A stretch of 64,000 nucleotides of DNA from Nitrososphaerales archaeon (GTDB lineage Archaea; Thermoproteota; Nitrososphaeria; Nitrososphaerales; CADDZS01): the NCBI GenBank assembly GCA_030041355.1, contig JASHNZ010000012.1, positions 47,263-111,262 of the forward strand, given 5' to 3'. A program made the translations under genes and the position numbers. A model generated the notes under the pieces. It worked only from the letters and a program-made list of their open reading frames with translations, ran no database searches and was not told the origin of the DNA. The stretch's first letter is position 1. Every line of letters begins with the position of its first letter. Positions 44,732-52,894 of this stretch are shown here, one piece after another.

Positions 44732-45673
44732 ATGAAATTCGGATATCAACAGCCTTCGCACGCTTTCGAAGGAAATAGAACCATCTTTGAATCGTTAGTA
44801 GATATTGTCAAGAGTTGTCAAGACGAAGGCTACGATTCCTTTTGGATCATGGATCATCTAATCCAAATCGGCATGATTGGACAGCCTGAGGAGCCGATCA
44901 TGGAATCCTGCACTACGCTCTCGGCTTTGGCCCCATTGACTCATGAAATCAAACTAGGAGCCCTGTGCACTTGCAACTTCTTTCGAAACCCAGCCTTACT
45001 TGCGAAAATGGGCGCGACGATTGACCAGATCAGCAAAGGCCGTTTTTGGCTTGGTCTGGGCGCAGGCTGGTTTGAAGATGAAGCAAAACGATACGGCTAC
45101 AAATTTGAAAGTAACAAAGTAAGGCTTCAGATGCTCGAGGAATCGCTCCAAATCGTAAACAAGGCCTGGACCGAGGACAATCCGAGCTTTCAGGGCAGGT
45201 ACTACAGTATAAACAAACTTCTTTTGAATCCAAAACCGTTCCAAAAACCCAGACCCAAGATTCTCGTTGGAGGCGATGGAGAGCATGTTACCCTCAGACT
45301 TGTTGCAAGATACGCTGATGCGTGTAATCTTTTTTCTGGCGGCGAAGAGCTCCGGCACAAACTGGATCTTTTGAAAAGTTATTGCAGGGAAATAGGCAGA
45401 GATTATTCAGGTCTACTCAAAACGAAACTAGCCACTGTGATGTTTGCTTCAAGCAAAGAAGACGCAGCGAAAAAAATCGAGCAGTTCAGACGTCCTTGGA
45501 TGAGCCCAGAGTCCTATCTCAATAGCTTTCTTCTTGGAACTCCGTCAGAAATCTCGAATCAAGTTTCGAAACTAGCAGCGGATGGAATTGATTATCTGAT
45601 AATAAATTTCCGAGGAAAATACGATCCAAACAATCACGATACTTTTGCCAAGGACGTTATAAGTCGCTTTTAG
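44732..45673 (+). CDS. LLM-class F420-dependent oxidoreductase
   Basis: The 313-residue protein has the luciferase-like TIM barrel: MKFGYQQPSHAFEG at the start, GYDSFWIMDHLIQIG, and the cofactor region GRFWLGLGAGWFEDEAKRYG. LLM proteins of archaea and actinobacteria mostly use F420. The substrate is unknown. It is the plus-strand gene opposite the tRNA-Met; an isolated half of the palindrome (GATTCTCA, about 44697) lies 30 bp upstream but without its partner arm. Confidence 0.88.
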   Translation: MKFGYQQPSHAFEGNRTIFESLVDIVKSCQDEGYDSFWIMDHLIQIGMIGQPEEPIMESCTTLSALAPLTHEIKLGALCTCNFFRNPALLAKMGATIDQISKGRFWLGLGAGWFEDEAKRYGYKFESNKVRLQMLEESLQIVNKAWTEDNPSFQGRYYSINKLLLNPKPFQKPRPKILVGGDGEHVTLRLVARYADACNLFSGGEELRHKLDLLKSYCREIGRDYSGLLKTKLATVMFASSKEDAAKKIEQFRRPWMSPESYLNSFLLGTPSEISNQVSKLAADGIDYLIINFRGKYDPNNHDTFAKDVISRF

Positions 45674-45700
45674 GAAGTAACTTTCTTTGAAAGTTAGTCT

Positions 45701-45997
45701 CTAGGACTCTCTGACGCTTTCTAGCGTGGAAACTGCAGACCAAATTGTTACTCTGCTAAAGGAGGGCATATTCGGATCCTGGCTGACCTCTTCAAGTATT
45801 GAAATGGAGTTTGCCGCTCTGATCCCGATGGGAGTCTTTGGATCAGTAAGGGTGTTTATCGCGTCCTTGACTATTTTTCTTATGTTTCTAGGAGTGATGT
45901 TGCTTTCAACGACTTGTTGAAGGGTGCCTAATGCCTTCTGAACTTTCTCCTCGTTTTCAATACGTCTTTTTTCTCGCTTCTGCGCGGCTGTAGACAT
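45701..45997 (-). CDS. UPF0147 family protein
   Basis: The 98-residue archaeal protein matches UPF0147: KALGTLQQVVESNITPRNIR, then the conserved LTDPKTPIGIRAANSIS and LEEVSQDPNMP. It is all-helical and found across archaea with unknown role. ATG 45997 (MSTAAQKRE) is preferred; the frame extends 11 codons further upstream but family members begin here. It is convergent with the F420 oxidoreductase. Confidence 0.92.
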   Translation of the reverse strand: MSTAAQKREKRRIENEEKVQKALGTLQQVVESNITPRNIRKIVKDAINTLTDPKTPIGIRAANSISILEEVSQDPNMPSFSRVTIWSAVSTLESVRES

Positions 45998-46201
45998 GAT
46001 ATTGGCATCTCCAGAGCAAGATTCTGGCAATCCTCAATTACTTGGCTTTTTTAACCCTTCTCTGAGCAAACGCCCTTGAGAACTATGCTGAGATGCGAAA
46101 TTGGCAATTAAAGAGCTACAAACTGGTTTGACTAAGGCATAGGAACGACTATAACAAAGACATCGGCTTGCGCCTCAGCCTGTTCCTAGCTCAAAAGCCG
46201 A

Positions 46202-46444
46202 TCAATTCAAAGCAGAATCAAGAAACGCAGAATGCTTTACCCAGGCAGCCTCGAGCGAGGTGAAGATCTCTTGACGACAAGAGTCGCAGATTATTTCCTC
46301 CTCGAGGTGGTTTTCTTCCTGGGGGTCAGGCACGGATTTTCCACAGGCAAAACATTGAGGCGATTCAGAACTATTTTCCGTATGTTCTTTCTCTTCCTTA
46401 GCAACGGACGAGTTCTTAGATTCCAACTCTAGTTCCCTTTTCAT
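46202..46444 (-). CDS. Small zinc-ribbon protein
   Basis: The 80-residue acidic protein has a zinc ribbon with CFAC and CDSC pairs, separated by an acidic insert (QEENHLEEE), and a helical tail. ATG 46444 lies 29 bp inside the end of the upstream p27-like gene, so the two are overlapping and cotranscribed. Function unknown; the paired gene suggests they work together. Confidence 0.65.
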   Translation of the reverse strand: MKRELELESKNSSVAKEEKEHTENSSESPQCFACGKSVPDPQEENHLEEEIICDSCRQEIFTSLEAAWVKHSAFLDSALN

Positions 46445-46886
46445 TATGCGACATAGCGTTTGCTTTGAGCTTCTCTAGGGTCTCCAGGTATTTTGAAATT
46501 AGGTCTAACAGCTTTGCCTGCTGGTCGAAATCCTGGGAGCTTTCCAGTTCTCTAGAAACCTTTGCAAGTTTTTCCTCAAGCAAGCTTCTTAGGGCATCCC
46601 TTTCAGAAGCTGCGCTGGCAGTCGCAGGCTTTGAGGCAACGGCATTCAACTCTCTCTTTGAGATGGCAGGCTCGACAACGGGCACAGAGGACCTTGCAGG
46701 TGCAGAAGGAGCCGATAGAATATTTGAGAGATTATCTTCGTTTATGCAATAGATCTTGCCTTGATACCTTATCTGGACGCCACCACACCTGGGACAGGTT
46801 TCATTCAGGAGGGTGGCACCTTTTCGTATCAGCTCCGCAGTTGTGGCGACCTTTCGCCTCTCGGCAGTAGGCTCTGGCAAGTTCAA
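46416..46886 (-). CDS. Autoantigen p27 (Sjogren/scleroderma autoantigen 1) family zinc protein
   Basis: The 156-residue protein has the p27-type start ELIRKGATLLNETCPRCGG and GKIYC, forming the conserved zinc site, then a disordered Pro/Ser/Ala stretch and a C-terminal helical region (LEEKLAKVSRELESSQDFD). The family is found in archaea and eukaryotes with unclear function. Start at TTG/ATG 46886 was not refined. The 3' end overlaps the small zinc-ribbon gene. Confidence 0.88.
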   Translation of the reverse strand: MNLPEPTAERRKVATTAELIRKGATLLNETCPRCGGVQIRYQGKIYCINEDNLSNILSAPSAPARSSVPVVEPAISKRELNAVASKPATASAASERDALRSLLEEKLAKVSRELESSQDFDQQAKLLDLISKYLETLEKLKANAMSHNEKGTRVGI

Positions 46887-46968
46887 TTCTAGTTCATGCT
46901 ATTCTTGACTAAAACTCTTGTGGCACAGTCACGAATGCAATAAAAGAAGAGGCGAAAAAGCTCTGGTG

Positions 46969-47232
46969 ATGAGCAAGAATGAAATCAAATCCCACTATGT
47001 GTATATGTTAAGTTGCGCAAATGGTGAACTATACACCGGTTACACTGTTGATCCAGTCAAGAGGGTACGCCTTCACAACTTGGGATTAGCCTCGAAATTC
47101 ACGAGATCCCACAGACCAGTTGTGCTCGTACGCTTGGAAAAATTCTCAAATAAATCGACAGCTCTCAAGCGAGAGCTTGAAATAAAGAAAATGAAACGAG
47201 CAATCAAACTTCGTCTCTGTGATATAAGTTAG
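46969..47232 (+). CDS. GIY-YIG nuclease domain protein (UPF0213-like)
   Basis: The 87-residue protein is a single GIY-YIG domain: HYVYMLSCANGELYTGYT with the GIY/YIG-equivalent YVY and YTG, then VRLHNLG and KALKRELEIK-like basic helices (ALKRELEIKKMKRA). Related to YhbQ/UPF0213 nucleases of unclear DNA substrate. ATG 46969 is preceded by GTG; the frame also runs upstream to TTG 46918. It is divergent from the p27-like gene. Confidence 0.85.
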   Translation: MSKNEIKSHYVYMLSCANGELYTGYTVDPVKRVRLHNLGLASKFTRSHRPVVLVRLEKFSNKSTALKRELEIKKMKRAIKLRLCDIS

Positions 47233-47308
47233 ATCTTTTATGTCATTACCTTGCATCCGAAACTATAAAAAACGGCAAAAGAGGTAAGCCCAAGAGATCA
47301 GAAGGAAT

Positions 47309-47632
47309 TTGATATTTCCATTTCTTAGTTTCTTGCCTGCTAGCCTCGCGCCTTATTCTTCGATCATAACAATAATCCTGCTCTTCGTTGACGGCGCCAT
47401 ATTTGGTCTTGCAGCCAAGAAAGGAATGATGGCGGCGCTCCTGATAATTGTTGGAATCTTAGTTGCAGGGCTTTTAGGACTCAGCGCCCCTCTCGGACTG
47501 AGCGTGAGCGAGATAATATCAAAGCTAGTTCACATTCTGGAGTTCGAGGCAAGTCACGGGGGGACTGCGATAATTTACACGTTCCCGATATTCTGGATCA
47601 TTGGCTTTTTGATCGGAATATGGAAAGGTTAG
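47309..47632 (+). CDS. Small membrane protein, unknown
   Basis: The 107-residue protein has about three hydrophobic segments (SIITIILLFVDGAIFGLAA, AALLIIVGILVAGLLGL and TFPIFWIIGFLIGIW). TTG 47309 has GAAGGA about 3-8 bp before it and a TATA-like ACTATAAAAAACG near 47262-47274. The family is not recognised; no enzymatic motif is visible. Confidence 0.65.
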   Translation: MIFPFLSFLPASLAPYSSIITIILLFVDGAIFGLAAKKGMMAALLIIVGILVAGLLGLSAPLGLSVSEIISKLVHILEFEASHGGTAIIYTFPIFWIIGFLIGIWKG

Positions 47633-47687
47633 CCAGCCAAAGTCTTCTTATATCGTAACTCCCCGGTTGCCTTTCAATCGCACCGAA

Positions 47688-48071
47688 ATGCGCCGTCCTA
47701 TCACAGATATTGCTCTTTTGGCGTACATCGCACGAAAGAATGCCGACGTCGTGAGTTACACGGAAGCGACAAGGGCCTGCAAGAGCAGCTCTTCCGCTAG
47801 TCGAGCTTTGCATCAACTCATTGACGAGGGCCTCATCGAGCCTAAACCCAAACTTCTTGGTCTGAGATACGTTACGCAGTACGCCGTTACCCCTAGAGGA
47901 AAGCAGGTCTCAAAGCTCGCTCTTCAAATTACTGAGCTTCGCGAGACAGCCTCCAAAATAAAGAAAGATTCAGACTCTTATGTGACACCGCCTGTTCAAG
48001 AATCAACGCCTTCGAAAAAGCCAAGTGTTGCTGGAAAAGATGCGGCGGCAAGGAAGCAGCCCAGAAAATAG
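47688..48071 (+). CDS. Winged-helix transcription regulator-like protein with basic tail
   Basis: The 127-residue protein has a winged-helix-like N-terminus (about 1-75): LLAYIARKNADVVSYTEATR, then KSSSSASRALHQLIDEGLIE and the wing VTQYAVTPRGKQV. A helical linker and a Ser/Pro/Lys/Arg-rich tail (GKDAAARKQPRK) follow. ATG 47688 is about 34-40 bp after the TATA-like TATATC (47649-47654); the frame also opens at TTG 47667. Its stop is 1 bp from that of the convergent E1 gene. Target unknown. Confidence 0.75.
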   Translation: MRRPITDIALLAYIARKNADVVSYTEATRACKSSSSASRALHQLIDEGLIEPKPKLLGLRYVTQYAVTPRGKQVSKLALQITELRETASKIKKDSDSYVTPPVQESTPSKKPSVAGKDAAARKQPRK

Positions 48072-48072
48072 G

Positions 48073-49074
48073 CTACTCTAAGAGCATGTCGTCGGATTGT
48101 TCCTTCAGATTCCATGGCATTTCAGAATACACATCCTCGAAAATCAACTCCTTAGGCGGTAGGGGCCGGATCGCTTCCTGTCTCGCTAGGCTCTCTGAGA
48201 CTAGCGTTTCGTACTCTTTGGAAAGTCGAGTTTCATTTTCTTCGTTCCATACTCCCTTGGAAACAAGAGATTGCCTCAGCCGATTAACTGGGTCTTTTTC
48301 TTCCCATGAAGCTTCATCCGTTCTGTATCTTTTGGGATCGTCTGCGGTCGAATGGGGCCCTGCCCTATACGTCAGTGCCTCGATCAAAGTCGGACCTCCG
48401 CCCTGTCGAGCTTTCTCAAAAGCTTTCTTTGACGCTAGATACACAGCGAGGGCATCACTTCCATCCACCTGCAATCCTTCAAAACCGTAGGCCTTAGCTT
48501 TCACCGCTATGCTCTCGGAGGCAGTTTGCTTCGTAACTGGCAAGGATATCGCCCATCCGTTATTTCTGCACAAGAAAACTATTGGAGCTTTGTTCACTCC
48601 CGCAAAATTCATTGCAACGTGGAAATCCGAAGCTGAAGTAGCTCCGTCTCCAAGAAAGGCAAGCACGCAACTTTCTTGTTTACGCAGCTTAGCCGCGGTT
48701 GCAACTCCCACTGCTACGGGTAAATACGCCCCTATGGGTGCGGCAGTAGGTACATCATTCAACACCTTGCTGCCCCAGCTGTTGGACATCTGTCTTCCCT
48801 TGGAGAGATCTTGAGAATTTCCAAAGAGTTGAGCCAGAATAAGATCAACTGAAATTCCTCTTGCGAGATGGGCACCTAATTCTCTGTAGGAGCTGAAAAG
48901 CCAGTCATTTTTCTCTAGCGAGAAAGTGCTCGGAACAACTGCCCCTTCTTCTCCCATACAGGGCACGTAAGGACCGATCCGTCCCTGTCTTTGAATGCTC
49001 AGAATCTTTTTGTCAAGAATGCGAGCGAGAAGCATTATCCTGTAAATTTCAAGAAGCTCGGAATTCTCTGACAA
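48073..49074 (-). CDS. 2-oxo acid dehydrogenase E1 component, alpha subunit
   Basis: The 333-residue protein has the thiamine diphosphate motif GDGATSASDFHVAMNFAGV...NN, the E1-alpha start SYRELGAHLARG and the phosphorylation-loop region YRAGPHSTADDPKRY. It decarboxylates pyruvate or branched-chain 2-oxo acids together with a beta subunit, but no E1 beta, E2 or E3 gene is beside it. It follows coxS-like genes (44 bp gap), an unusual neighbour. The start ATG 49074 is used. Confidence 0.88.
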   Translation of the reverse strand: MSENSELLEIYRIMLLARILDKKILSIQRQGRIGPYVPCMGEEGAVVPSTFSLEKNDWLFSSYRELGAHLARGISVDLILAQLFGNSQDLSKGRQMSNSWGSKVLNDVPTAAPIGAYLPVAVGVATAAKLRKQESCVLAFLGDGATSASDFHVAMNFAGVNKAPIVFLCRNNGWAISLPVTKQTASESIAVKAKAYGFEGLQVDGSDALAVYLASKKAFEKARQGGGPTLIEALTYRAGPHSTADDPKRYRTDEASWEEKDPVNRLRQSLVSKGVWNEENETRLSKEYETLVSESLARQEAIRPLPPKELIFEDVYSEMPWNLKEQSDDMLLE

Positions 49075-49118
49075 GAGCTCTTCTTTCTTTTGAATCGCCG
49101 TTCAGGCTCCTCTCGCTA

Positions 49119-49604
49119 TCATTTGTTGCTCTTTTGTCTCTCTTTTGCTGCGAGCAATATTGAATCGAAAATTTTCGTGTATCCCGTGCACCTGCACAAA
49201 TTCCCTACTAAAGCATCCTTGATCTCGCCAAGTTGAGGATCGGGGTTTGAATCAAGAAGAGCCTTTGCAGACATTATGAAACCCGGCGTACAGTAACCGC
49301 ACTGCAGTCCGCCTGCTACCATGAAGGATCTTTGAATTACGTCGAGCTCGGCATTATTTCCTTGCAGCCCCTCGATTGTGATAATTTGTTTTCCCACGGC
49401 CTGCATCGCATACATCATACACGAGTATATCGCCTTTCCATCAACAATTACCGTGCACGAACCACAGCCGCCCGTTTCGCAACCTCTTTTCGTTCCGATG
49501 AGTCCGAGTCTTTCTCTAATTACATGATTCAATGATTCTGAAGGTTCGAGGCTCACGTTATACTTTTGACCATTTACAGAGAGAAGAGTACTTTCCATAC
49601 ACAA
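49119..49604 (-). CDS. Molybdenum hydroxylase small subunit, [2Fe-2S] (CoxS-like)
   Basis: The 161-residue protein has both [2Fe-2S] sites of CoxS/XdhC-type subunits: plant-type C42, C47, C50 and C62, and the C-terminal helical site C102, C105, C137 and C139 (CGYC and CRC). It passes electrons between the Mo cofactor and FAD. The frame opens at TTG 49604; ATG 49598 is an equal choice. It is 8 bp after the medium-subunit gene. The large subunit is not adjacent. Confidence 0.92.
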   Translation of the reverse strand: MCMESTLLSVNGQKYNVSLEPSESLNHVIRERLGLIGTKRGCETGGCGSCTVIVDGKAIYSCMMYAMQAVGKQIITIEGLQGNNAELDVIQRSFMVAGGLQCGYCTPGFIMSAKALLDSNPDPQLGEIKDALVGNLCRCTGYTKIFDSILLAAKERQKSNK

Positions 49605-49612
49605 TCATCAAA

Positions 49613-50491
49613 TTAGACTCGGCTTATTGCCTGAACGCAGGTTCTTCTCCCGATGATCTTTGCAAGACGTCCTCTGTACTCCGCGGAGGATCGAATGTCC
49701 GAGATAGGTTCAAGATCCTTGGAGACCTCGCCTTCAAATGCTTGTTTTATCTTTGATTCATCGTCTGCCCGTAATCCAAGGAGTGATTGTTCAACGCTCT
49801 TGGCCCGCACAGGCTTTTCTGGGACACCGCCTCCAAAGATAATTACAGAATCCATAATCTGCATATTTTCATCGAGAGAGACGGAGACTCCGCAGTTAAT
49901 CAAGGCCCAATCGTCATGTGTCAGCGCAAATTTTTGAAATGCGCTAGCAATGTTCTTTTTCCCAATTGGAATTTCTACTTCCTCCACAAACTCGCCTCTT
50001 TCAAGATCCACTGAAAAGTACCCTTTGATAAAGTCAGACAAGGTCTTTGCTGTTCCTCCGGGGCCCATCCGCACTCTTGCACCCAAGGAAAGAAGAGCCA
50101 CTGGAAGATCAAAAAATGGGAGCGCTGTGCATATAGATCCTCCGACCGTCGCTACATTCTTCACCTGCAAGGGTTGTATCGCCTTCAAAGCATCAATTAT
50201 ACCGCCGAGCGCTTTGGAACGGGTGAGATCCTTTGAGGCGAAAAGAGTTGACATAGTCGTCGCCGCACCAATTCTCAAGGAATCATCTTCGAGCTTTACA
50301 TAGGAGAGGTTCAGTCCGCTAATGTCAATCAGAGCTTCCACATCAGAAAGTAAACCCCTGTGTGCAATTTCGTAAATTCCAGTTCCACCAGCAATTATTT
50401 TGGCTGCTTCTCCAAACTCCTTCAGATGTTTCGAAAGCTCCTCTTTCGTACGGGGCCTCAGGAAAGACCTGGGTTGGAAGGCAAGGGACAA
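49613..50491 (-). CDS. Molybdenum hydroxylase medium subunit, FAD-binding (CoxM-like)
   Basis: The 292-residue protein carries the two FAD-binding motifs of CoxM-like subunits in altered form: AGGTGIYEIAHRG in place of AGGQSLLPxM, and VGGSICTALPFFDLP in place of IGGSLAHADPAAD. It transfers electrons from the iron-sulfur subunit to an acceptor. It heads a minus-strand operon with the small subunit and an E1-alpha gene. Its large subunit partner may be the one at the left edge of the window or one elsewhere. Confidence 0.88.
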   Translation of the reverse strand: MSLAFQPRSFLRPRTKEELSKHLKEFGEAAKIIAGGTGIYEIAHRGLLSDVEALIDISGLNLSYVKLEDDSLRIGAATTMSTLFASKDLTRSKALGGIIDALKAIQPLQVKNVATVGGSICTALPFFDLPVALLSLGARVRMGPGGTAKTLSDFIKGYFSVDLERGEFVEEVEIPIGKKNIASAFQKFALTHDDWALINCGVSVSLDENMQIMDSVIIFGGGVPEKPVRAKSVEQSLLGLRADDESKIKQAFEGEVSKDLEPISDIRSSAEYRGRLAKIIGRRTCVQAISRV

Positions 50492-50640
50492 TCATTATTC
50501 AACTCAAAAAGCGGATAATAAAAGAAACTACTATTGCCAATTGCAGCGGAATATATCAGAATTCGGTTTATATTGCAAGTCGAAAGGACTTGCGAAAAAC
50601 TGAAAGGTCTATATCTCACCTGTATGATGACAAAATTGCC

Positions 50641-50874
50641 TTGCCAAACGAGAGCAAGAAAAAGCCGAAAAGTGCTAAGGAAAAGCAGCAGCCCAGAAGC
50701 AAGACAACAAACGCTCAGCCTATGGCTTCCTCCAAGGGAGATTATTTTTGCGCGTTATGCTACGTAGCATTTGAAGATAGAAGCAAGCTCGATGAACACA
50801 TGAAAACTCATCGAGAACTGGAAGTAACTACCGATTCGTGCAGAATGGAAGAACAGCCGGCCGGCGTGTTCTAA
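50641..50874 (+). CDS. C2H2 zinc-finger protein, 77 residues
   Basis: The protein has a lysine/serine-rich start and one classical C2H2 finger, YFCALCYVAFEDRSKLDEH followed by MKTH (C-x2-C-x12-H-x3-H). TTG 50641 sits about 26 bp after a TATA-like TCTATATCTC (50608-50617), consistent with a leaderless start. The frame is open further upstream but that part overlaps the CoxM-like gene and has no promoter. A single-finger archaeal protein of this type may bind DNA or protein. A second finger gene lies at 58229-58387. Confidence 0.6.
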   Translation: MPNESKKKPKSAKEKQQPRSKTTNAQPMASSKGDYFCALCYVAFEDRSKLDEHMKTHRELEVTTDSCRMEEQPAGVF

Positions 50875-51575
50875 GGGTTTTGTCTTTCAACCTTAGAACT
50901 TCAAAAAGCTAGCCCTGACCATAGATGTCCATTGATTACTTCTAGATAGTACTGATGGCACCTGTTGTTCAGCTCAAAAAGAGCACCTTGGATCAAAGGG
51001 CAAAATAGGCCTTTGTTCGCTAACCTTTATTGATCCTGACAGCTGTACTTTGTGTCCGCGTTAATTCTCCTTCTAGTTTCCAGTTTTGTCGACAAAACTC
51101 TTGAAAGGTTTCCACATGCGCTCGGAAGTCAGGCTGGAACGTTCTTTGTAGTTCCTTGGATATAACTTACCATGCAGCTTTAGCTGCCTGAATCAGACCT
51201 CTCTAACTGAGTTCTCGTGCTCTCCAATAGCTCTGAAGGAGTCTTTTGTATCGAGCTCCGAAAAGTGAGCGGCTTGTTCAGAGCACTAGGGACGAAGTAA
51301 TCCATAGACAGTGTCTACTGATGCCGATCTCAAACTGAAATTCTACACGCCAATAAGCAAAAGCTCAAAAAATCAAACAATGGCAATTTGGATTTGGAGT
51401 GTGTGGAACGATAGAGGGGGTTATAGTCCTTAAACGATCGTATTTAGAGTAATTAGGGCACTAGCCTAGCAATGGCTATTTTCTAACTGGTGTATGTAGA
51501 GCTAGAGGGGTAGGGGGATTATATACGGTACAAGAAAAGGTCCTCTTCCGTCTTCGGGTGAAAAACGAGAGCGTT
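50875..51575. other. Long noncoding stretch with a palindrome
   Basis: No open frame of believable composition is seen on either strand. It contains a perfect 16-bp palindrome GTTTTGTCGACAAAAC at 51083-51098 and an inverted repeat GCAGCT-TT-AGCTGC at 51174-51187. Both could be operator or terminator-like elements, or chance. I saw no tRNA or repeated elements. Confidence 0.5.
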
Positions 51576-52096
51576 TCAGTTCGGGCGATAAATTTTGGGT
51601 GAAACGATAAGCTCAACCGCACGTCTCGTTGTAACCACTAACGTATCCATACTTGTTAATCGTGCCGTTTGGAGTATAAAGAAGGACACAAACCAAGTTA
51701 CCTGGCCCCCCAAACCGACGGTTGCATTGTATGTTCTGCTATGGGATACTAGCACAAATTCATAGTCACCAGATCCGCTCAAGAGAACAGTCCCATGAGT
51801 ATCTGTATACGTAGTGTACGGCGGAGCGTTACCGCACGGAGATTGCAAGTCCCTTCCTTGAACTGGGAAATTTACAACTGGATTGAGGTTTGTGCTATTC
51901 AGGGTGGTAAGATTAGCACTTCCTATTCAACCGTTTTGGGTACATTGGTAGATGTGGATTCAATCCTTAGATCTGAAAGAAATCCTAAAACCGCGCCGCT
52001 CGAAAGAAAGATTTCGATGCTTGTCGCGACAACAACAAGGACACAAATTAAGAAGGCAAGGCCGACTCTCGATATTGCTAACTTCGTCATGCGCAT
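51576..52096 (-). pseudogene. Frameshifted anchored/exported protein gene
   Basis: Two adjacent minus-strand frames look like parts of one gene. ATG 52096 opens 57 codons with a clear hydrophobic N-terminal anchor (ISRVGLAFLICVLVVVATSI) and stops at TAG. A second frame then continues with SANLTTLNSTNLNPVV, then QSPCGNAPPYTTYTDTHG, to 51576. Asn/Thr-rich outside sequence after a single anchor matches other surface proteins of the window. The frames do not join without a shift, so this is a decayed gene or a sequencing error. Two short genes are the alternative. Confidence 0.5.
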
Positions 52097-52297
52097 CAAA
52101 TGTTAGTGTTCGAATTCTTTAACTTTCACTCCAGAGTCTACTTTTCTCAATCTCTAAACCCGCTATGTCTCTTGTTTCTTTCACCCGATAACGAAACAGA
52201 GTGGTACTGATTGAAATAACAAACCGACATTACAAAGCAGTTTTTCAGGGAATTCTTAAATGAGCTAAAAGGCGCTCGGAACCTAATCGTTTGTCTT

Positions 52298-52392
52298 GCC
52301 AGCGTAGCTCAGCCTGGGAGAGCACTCGAAAGAGACAACTCTTGGTGAGGCTGAAGACCGAGCTGTCGTGTGTTCAAGTCACACCGCTGGCA
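52298..52392 (+). tRNA. tRNA-Phe(GAA) with a 21-nt intron in the anticodon stem
   Basis: Acceptor GCCAGCG (52298-52304) pairs with CGCTGGC (52385-52391), with A73 at 52392. The D arm is GCTC...GAGC, and the T arm GTGTG-TTCAAGT-CACAC. Removing 52329-52349 (21 nt, with an AAGAG-ACAA-CTCTT hairpin) gives the anticodon arm CTCGG-CTGAAGA-CCGAG with anticodon GAA at 52353-52355 and G37, typical of tRNA-Phe. The mature tRNA is 74 nt without CCA. The intron is between positions 30 and 31 (or 29/30), not the common 37/38. CCA is not encoded. A TATA-like TTAAAT lies at about 52256. Confidence 0.9.
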
Positions 52393-52496
52393 TTAAGATT
52401 TACTCACTTTAGGCCCTTGACTCGCACCGTTTAAATTGCGAAGGCAGGATAAGCTTCCGTTCTGCCTTTTTATATTAGCGGGGAGGCGAACCTACC

Positions 52497-52823
52497 ATGA
52501 TCTATGAGTGGAGGGTCTATGAAATTGTTCCCGGAAAAAGAAAGGCGCTGAACGAAAGATTTGCGAAGCACACCATAAGGCTCTTTGAAAAACACGGCAT
52601 GAAAGTGGTTGGTTTCTGGGAGAATCTCGTCGGCGGATCTACGAACACACTATACTACATGCTGGCTTTCAGAGATATGAGTCATCTCGAAAGCGCATGG
52701 AATAGCTTCAAGGCTGATCCTGAATGGATTGAAGTCGCAGCGTCGAGCGAAAAAGACGGCCCACTTGTAATCCACGAGAATAATATTGCATTGACGCCCA
52801 CCGACTATTCTCCAATGAAATGA
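52497..52823 (+). CDS. NIPSNAP family protein
   Basis: The 108-residue protein matches the NIPSNAP ferredoxin-like fold: MIYEWRVYEIVPGKRKALNE at the start, then LFEKHGMKVVGFWENLVGG and YMLAFRDMSHLESAWNSF. These small proteins occur widely and may bind or degrade small molecules; no specific role is known here. GGGGAGG stands 10 bp before the ATG and a TATA-like TTTTTATATTAG near 52469-52480 is the promoter. It directly follows the tRNA-Phe gene. Confidence 0.9.
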   Translation: MIYEWRVYEIVPGKRKALNERFAKHTIRLFEKHGMKVVGFWENLVGGSTNTLYYMLAFRDMSHLESAWNSFKADPEWIEVAASSEKDGPLVIHENNIALTPTDYSPMK

Positions 52824-52894
52824 GTACTCCTTTGTCATAACTGAAAGTAACCATCGCGCCTTTTGACGACTTTTAAGTGGCACTTTCGAAGTTA

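Noticed and set aside
50362..50640. Longer N-terminus for the C2H2 protein at 50641
   Set aside because: The extension overlaps the CoxM-like gene on the other strand, has no promoter and no protein-like composition.
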